Source: Betaproteobacteria bacterium (GTDB lineage Bacteria > Pseudomonadota > Gammaproteobacteria > Burkholderiales > Rhodocyclaceae). From it: a stretch of 9,046 nucleotides of DNA. The DNA lies in NCBI GenBank assembly GCA_025997095.1, contig BNUD01000098.1, positions 1 to 9,046 on the forward strand, read 5' to 3'. Under the pieces are notes generated by a model that searched no databases, had not been told where the DNA came from, and saw only the letters and a program-made list of their open reading frames with translations. A program made the position numbers and the translations under genes. This document shows, in pieces, positions 5,551 to 9,046 of the stretch (its first letter is position 1; each line of letters opens with the position of its first letter).

Positions 5551-7040
5551 ACGTCAGAAAATTTGTCGCCGCCAACGCGCCCGAAGCCTTGCGTAAAATC
5601 AAGGAAACCCTGGGGGCGGATGCCGTCATCCTTTCCAACCGCAGCGTCGCTGGCGGGGTTGAAATCATGGCGGTCGCGCACCGCGATTTGGCCATGATTG
5701 TGCCACCTGCGGAGGAGCGACCACGGCAAGCGCCAGCACCCTCGCGCTTTGCCGCGCCGGTATCGCCCGCCGCCTTTGCCGATGATGAGGATGACTACCA
5801 CGTCAGCCTGTCCTCGCGCCGCGCCATTCCGGTTGATTCCGTTGCCGCTCGCGCGGAGACCCTGCACGCGCCCCTGCTGCGACAAGCCGCCGCCCAATCC
5901 GACGCGCAGATTCAGGCGCGGGCGCAAAGCCGTCCAACGCAGCCTGTACGCCCGCCCGTCGTGCCCAGCAGCCGCACTGCCGCTGTCGTCAATGCCGGAA
6001 TCCCCAAACCCGATTCCCTGCGGAGTACGCGCACGAGCGACGCCTTGAATCCGTCGGTCGAACGCGCTCCGGCGGTCATCATGCAGGACGCCGAAGTCGT
6101 TCCGGCGGAAGTGCTGGATGAAATCCGCTCGCTTAGGAAAATTGTCGAACAACATCTGGCGGGCTTCGCCTGGGGCGAAACCGCCCGCACCCATCCCGTC
6201 AAAACCGAAGTGTTGCGGCGGATGCTGGAAGTCGGGTTTTCGCCGCAATTCGCCCGCGAACTGCTGAACGATTTGCCCGCCAAAATGACGGTCAAAGAGG
6301 CGATGACGTGGAGCCAGGGCATTGCCGACATGAGCCTGTTTACTGCCGGACAGGATATTGTTGACCAAGGCGGCGTTTACGCCCTCATGGGACCGACTGG
6401 CGTCGGCAAGACCACCACCACCGCCAAACTCGCCGCCCGCTGCGTGTTGAAACACGGCGCCAGCAAGGTCGCGCTGGTGACCACTGACAGTTACCGGATT
6501 GGCGCTTACGAGCAACTGCGGATCTATGGTCGCATTCTGGGCGTCACCGTCTATCTCGCCAAGGACGCGGAAGAACTGCGCCAAACCCTGCTCGAACTCG
6601 CTAGCAAACACATGGTGCTGATCGACACGATGGGCATGAGCCAGAAAGACAAACTGGTGGTGGAACAAAACGCCATGCTGTCGGAGTGCGCCGTACATCG
6701 CCTGTTGCTGCTCTCCTCGACCGCGCGCGGCGATACGCTGGACGACGTGGTGCGCGCCTATCGCGGCGGCGATCTGGCGGGTTGCGTACTCACCAAGGTC
6801 GACGAAGCCGTCAGCCTCGCCCCCGCCCTTGACGTGATCATGCGCCACGGCTTGAAACTGCATTACGTCTCCAACGGTCAGCGTGTGCCGGAAGACCTGC
6901 ACCTGCCCAACCGCGCCTACCTGTTGCACCGCGCCTTCAAAGAGTCAACAGAAGCCACGCACCGCTACACGGGTCTTGAACCGGGCTTGATGATGGCGAA
7001 CGCCGGGTTGATGGCGGCGGGCGGAGCCTGGCGTGGCTGA
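5547..7040 (+). CDS. flhF: Flagellar SRP-family GTPase FlhF
   Basis: FlhF is a signal-recognition-particle-type GTPase that recruits early flagellar parts to the membrane and determines the site of assembly, typically the pole. It is 497 residues, in three parts. A B domain (1-50) starts 'MNVRKFVAANAPEALRKIK'. A long Pro/Ala/Arg-rich linker runs to about 180. The NG GTPase domain begins at about 186. GTPase motifs are the P-loop 'GPTGVGKT' (282-289), 'TTDSYRIGAYEQL' (312-324), 'DTMG' (360-363) and 'TKVDE' (416-420, guanine specificity). All look functional. The gene overlaps flhA by 4 bases and flhG by 8. Polar or subpolar flagella are a reasonable inference from the flhF-flhG pair but are not shown by the sequence. 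Confidence 0.96.
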   Translation: MNVRKFVAANAPEALRKIKETLGADAVILSNRSVAGGVEIMAVAHRDLAMIVPPAEERPRQAPAPSRFAAPVSPAAFADDEDDYHVSLSSRRAIPVDSVAARAETLHAPLLRQAAAQSDAQIQARAQSRPTQPVRPPVVPSSRTAAVVNAGIPKPDSLRSTRTSDALNPSVERAPAVIMQDAEVVPAEVLDEIRSLRKIVEQHLAGFAWGETARTHPVKTEVLRRMLEVGFSPQFARELLNDLPAKMTVKEAMTWSQGIADMSLFTAGQDIVDQGGVYALMGPTGVGKTTTTAKLAARCVLKHGASKVALVTTDSYRIGAYEQLRIYGRILGVTVYLAKDAEELRQTLLELASKHMVLIDTMGMSQKDKLVVEQNAMLSECAVHRLLLLSSTARGDTLDDVVRAYRGGDLAGCVLTKVDEAVSLAPALDVIMRHGLKLHYVSNGQRVPEDLHLPNRAYLLHRAFKESTEATHRYTGLEPGLMMANAGLMAAGGAWRG

Positions 7041-7923
7041 TTTCCGCCTCGACCAGGCGGCGGGGTTAAGACGTTTGTTTGACAGCCGCCGCCTGCGTAT
7101 CGTCACCTTCGCTTCCGGCACGAAGGGCGTGGGCAAGACCACGCTGGTCGCCAATGTCGCCGTCGCGCTGGCGCGGCAAGGTCTGGAAGTGCTGGTGGTG
7201 GACGAAAACAGCGGCGCGCGGCACATGGGCGCGTTTTTCGGCATCGTCCCCAGCGGCGACCTGCTACAGGTCGTGAACCGCAAATTGAGTCTGGAAGAAG
7301 TCCTGTTTTGCCCCGTGTCCGGCGTGCATGTCCTGCCCGCCGGACGTGCCGCCCGCCAATTGACCTGCCTCAACAACGCGCAACAACAGGCGATGCAAGA
7401 CGGCATCAACGGTCTGGCGCGCCCCATTGATGTCATTCTGGTCGACAGTTCCCCCGACCACGCGCACGGGTTTTCACCTTGGGGTCTGGCGGCGGGCGAA
7501 GCCGTGATGGTCGTTTCCGGCTCCGGCGCCTCCATCACCGACGCCTACGCGCTGATCAAAAAAGTCAGCCTCGCCCTGCACCGGCGACATTTCCGCATTC
7601 TGGCAAACCGCGTCAAAACCCCTGCGGACGGACAGTTGATTTTCAAAAACCTGCAACAGGTCGCCGCCGAACGCGGCGTCGCCCGCCTGGAATACGGCGG
7701 CGCGGTGCCCCTGGACAACAGCCTGAAACAACTGGGACAACTCTGCCAACCCATCGTCGAAGCCCTGCCCGAAACCCCCGCCGCCCTCGCGCTACGAACC
7801 TTCGCCAACCACCTGCTGACCTGGCAAGCCGCCGAATACGAACACGGCGGCGTCGAGCAGTTTATTGAGCAGTTGTTGCACTCGGAACAGGGCAGCGAAT
7901 ATCGGGCGCGGATGCAGGGGTAA
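7033..7923 (+). CDS. flhG: FlhG/FleN flagellar number regulator, divergent MinD/ParA-type protein
   Basis: FlhG limits flagellar number by acting with FlhF and, in polar flagellates, on the flagellar transcription cascade. The start is GTG at 7033, with GGAG at 7023-7026. The N-terminal helix carries 'DQAAGLR' (7-13), the DQAxxLR motif known to stimulate FlhF GTPase activity. The P-loop reads 'GTKGVGKTT' (29-37) where MinD has 'GKGGVGKTT', so the signature lysine (MinD K11) is T30 while the ordinary Walker lysine K35 remains. An ungapped alignment then puts N59 where MinD has catalytic D40; D57 (MinD D38) is kept. The switch II region reads 'VDSSPDHA' (137-144). Dimer-dependent ATP hydrolysis may therefore be weak or lost. 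I associate this form with betaproteobacteria, from memory. The short helix 'VEQFIEQLLHS' near the C-terminus could be the membrane-binding helix. The gene follows flhF in the operon. Confidence 0.88.
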   Translation: MADFRLDQAAGLRRLFDSRRLRIVTFASGTKGVGKTTLVANVAVALARQGLEVLVVDENSGARHMGAFFGIVPSGDLLQVVNRKLSLEEVLFCPVSGVHVLPAGRAARQLTCLNNAQQQAMQDGINGLARPIDVILVDSSPDHAHGFSPWGLAAGEAVMVVSGSGASITDAYALIKKVSLALHRRHFRILANRVKTPADGQLIFKNLQQVAAERGVARLEYGGAVPLDNSLKQLGQLCQPIVEALPETPAALALRTFANHLLTWQAAEYEHGGVEQFIEQLLHSEQGSEYRARMQG

Positions 7924-7954
7924 GGCGTTTGAAGTAACAATGTGGAGCCGCATT

Positions 7955-8410
7955 ATGGCAACATCAGAGCTTGAAGAGATTTTCAACTTGCTTCGCCTTT
8001 ACGAAGGTGTTGCGATTGAGGATTGGGGTATATCCAGTGAAAAAGAAATTGGAGTGCTTCATTTGCGAATTCTGGAACCAAAATCGATAACCAGATTGTT
8101 GTATTTTTGTACGGCAGTAAATAATATAGATGTAAATGTTTATGCGGAAAGCCGTTCAATGGATACTGATTCAATGGAGGATTCATTGAAAAGGCTTGTC
8201 TGGACTTTTGTTTTTCGAGAATTCAAAGATGGGAGGGTTCCAAAAGAGTTAAGATATTTTGCTATCCGTATGGTTTGGGATTTAGGGAAACGCGGTATTT
8301 TGAACGAAACCGAGTATGTTAGGCTATTGGCATTATGGAAAGGGTTTAACTGGATGAAAGAAGAACGCCTGCGTGATAAAGCAAGCAAGCGTAACGCGGA
8401 CAACCAGTGA
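7955..8410 (+). CDS. Hypothetical protein, AT-rich gene after flhG
   Basis: I do not recognise this 151-residue protein. I chose the ATG at 7955 because GGAG (7944-7947) lies seven bases upstream; an in-frame ATG at 7940 would add five residues (MWSRI). The product is soluble, mostly helical by eye, with an acidic N-terminus 'SELEEIFNLLRLYEG', a strand-like middle 'IGVLHLRILEP', and a basic helical tail rich in Lys, Arg and Trp. There is no signal peptide, membrane segment or catalytic motif that I can name. GC content is about 32-38% in the two 60-base lines I counted, far below the flh genes, and codon choice differs, which suggests horizontal acquisition. It lies 31 bp after flhG, where fliA often follows in related genomes, and points toward a broken toxin gene. 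An immunity-protein role is conceivable, but nothing in the sequence proves it. Confidence 0.75.
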   Translation: MATSELEEIFNLLRLYEGVAIEDWGISSEKEIGVLHLRILEPKSITRLLYFCTAVNNIDVNVYAESRSMDTDSMEDSLKRLVWTFVFREFKDGRVPKELRYFAIRMVWDLGKRGILNETEYVRLLALWKGFNWMKEERLRDKASKRNADNQ

Positions 8411-8452
8411 CGAGGTTAGATGAGCGCAGCGCGTAGCCCGGACATCATCTGT
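8411..8452. repeat. Repeat-like spacer between convergent genes
   Basis: The stretch contains GGTTAGATGAGCGCAGCGCGTAGCCCGGACAT split around a GCGCAGCGCG core, in the style of the GTAGCCCGGA...GCGCAGCG intergenic repeats of proteobacteria. It leads directly into the inverted repeat starting at 8453. No T-run terminator is visible for either of the convergent genes. Confidence 0.4.
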
Positions 8453-8640
8453 AGGGTGGTAGCGGGTTACGACGAAGCGTAGCGACGGCAAAAGCGAAGC
8501 GCCTTCCACCAATTCTGCGGTTCATCGCGCATCATGGTTAATGAGTCGACGTTGGGAGATGGTGCATCAGCATGGGCAAAATGGTGAAAGACGCTGCGCT
8601 TTTGCCGTCGCGTCGCTTCGTCGAACCCCGCTACCACCCT
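8453..8640. repeat. Inverted repeat with 49-bp arms inside the HINT gene's 3' end
   Basis: The left arm (8453-8501, AGGGTGGTAGCGGG...) and the right arm (8592-8640) are reverse complements at about 44 of 49 positions. The spacer is 90 bp. Both arms include GACGAAGCG and CGACGGCAAAAGCG. The minus-strand reading frame runs through the whole structure and gets its TAA stop (8467-8469) from the left arm. In RNA this would form a very stable long stem, and it may substitute for a terminator. Confidence 0.85.
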
Positions 8641-9045
8641 GCTTGCCGTCAATCCAGGTAGCAACAGAAGATTGCCGCGCTGCTGCGCTCCTCGCTTTTG
8701 ACGCGGGGGCGTACCGCTCGTAATTTCCCGAAGAGGTGGGAGCTTTACGAAGTCACCACAAGTATTGTGAACCCATGCCGCCAAGTCTCCAACGTAATAC
8801 GTGTGAAACGCATCTACCTCAAAATTGTAGACACGAGCCCGCTCCCCGGTGACGGAGACCTTGGCAACCGCTAGATTTCCAAAGTCCTTTGCATACAACG
8901 GGCAGGTATAATTTAACGTTCCTGCGGGCATCCACCCTTTGCGCTTCACATAAAACGGGTGATCAATCGTTACCTTGAGTGTTTCTTTAAAACTGCTAGC
9001 GAAATTCAGAATGATCACTTCGCAGACTGGATTGTCTTCATGCAC
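8467..9045 (-). CDS. HINT-domain (pretoxin) fragment of a polymorphic toxin, 3' end overwritten by repeats
   Basis: The frame enters from the right edge and ends at TAA 8467-8469; the true start is outside the window. Numbering from the edge, residues 1-96 look like the second half of a HINT self-splicing domain of the pretoxin type: 'VTIDHPFYVKRKGWMPAGTL' (25-44), then 'VYNFEVDAFHTYYVGDLAAW' (72-91), ending 'VHNTC' (92-96), the usual junction where such domains cut and release a toxin. In RHS, filamentous-hemagglutinin-like and related secreted proteins a toxin of roughly 100 residues or more normally follows. Here only about 18 residues (97-114) precede the point where the frame enters repeat DNA (8703 down to 8467), which encodes the remaining 78 residues. 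The toxin is thus probably lost and the gene a remnant, although its frame stays open. The repeat-encoded tail is basic and has no recognised fold. Confidence 0.75.
   Translation of the reverse strand: MHEDNPVCEVIILNFASSFKETLKVTIDHPFYVKRKGWMPAGTLNYTCPLYAKDFGNLAVAKVSVTGERARVYNFEVDAFHTYYVGDLAAWVHNTCGDFVKLPPLREITSGTPPRQKRGAQQRGNLLLLPGLTASRVVAGFDEATRRQKRSVFHHFAHADAPSPNVDSLTMMRDEPQNWWKALRFCRRYASS
8494..8534. repeat. Dispersed repeat module C, copy 2
   Basis: The order GCGAAGCGCC, CCACCAATTCTGCGG, TCGCGCATCA repeats that of 1821-1863 with substitutions and a 2-base gap. It overlaps the end of the left arm of the 8453-8640 inverted repeat. Confidence 0.7.
8670..8703. repeat. Dispersed repeat module E, copy 2
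   Basis: The segment matches 1926-1959 in the same orientation at 28 of 34 positions, both starting GATTGCC and ending CTCGCTTTTGACG. On the minus strand it encodes the 'RQKRGAQQRGN' part of the HINT protein's C-terminus, so it marks where toxin coding sequence gives way to repeat. Confidence 0.7.
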
Positions 9046-9046
9046 G

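Noticed and set aside
5382..6929. 515-codon minus-strand frame opposite flhF
   Set aside because: It spans the flhA-flhF junction, has low-complexity composition, and lies over a clear FlhF with all GTPase motifs.
7865..7954. Earlier start (7865) for the AT-rich gene
   Set aside because: It lies inside flhG and adds sequence that is an out-of-frame translation of it. GGAG and the base-composition change both point to 7955.
8541..8723. Plus-strand 60-codon frame
   Set aside because: It is wholly within the repeat cluster, antisense to the HINT frame, with no ribosome site or domain.

Overview
The window reads as chromosomal DNA of a motile Gram-negative proteobacterium, most likely a betaproteobacterium. 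This rests on the gene order (YafS-like methyltransferase, rnhA, dnaQ, then flhB-flhA-flhF-flhG), the high GC content of these genes, and a divergent FlhG of a type I associate with betaproteobacteria. No rRNA, tRNA or species marker is present, so the placement is an inference.

Layout. Positions 1-1678 hold a housekeeping block on the + strand: the 3' part of a SAM-dependent methyltransferase, RNase HI (rnhA) and the DNA polymerase III proofreading subunit (dnaQ). Positions 1679-2311 contain no gene. This stretch is packed with small repeats: a perfect 34-bp inverted repeat, a double palindrome, a GC-rich hairpin and TGACCTCTGAC-type motifs. It ends in an AT-rich promoter. Positions 2312-7923 are a tightly coupled flagellar operon, flhB-flhA-flhF-flhG, with every junction overlapping. 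FlhB and FlhA are the substrate switch and export gate of the flagellar type III export apparatus. FlhF and FlhG set flagellar position and number.

From 7924 to the end the character changes. A clearly AT-rich, unrecognised 151-residue gene sits 31 bp after flhG. It faces, convergently, a minus-strand fragment of a polymorphic-toxin-type protein that carries the end of a HINT (pretoxin/intein-like) self-cleavage domain. The toxin-specific part that should follow the HINT cleavage site is only about 18 residues long before the frame runs into a second repeat cluster. That cluster shares modules with the one after dnaQ.

The most notable points are these. The ends of three genes (rnhA, dnaQ, the HINT protein) lie inside repeat DNA. 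The two repeat clusters, about 6.5 kb apart, are mosaics of related modules. FlhG has lost the MinD-type signature lysine and catalytic aspartate but keeps the FlhF-activating DQAxxLR motif. A probable foreign gene and a broken toxin gene sit just downstream of the flagellar operon. I see no clear evidence of a complete new system; the right-hand end looks like the remains of a toxin locus.
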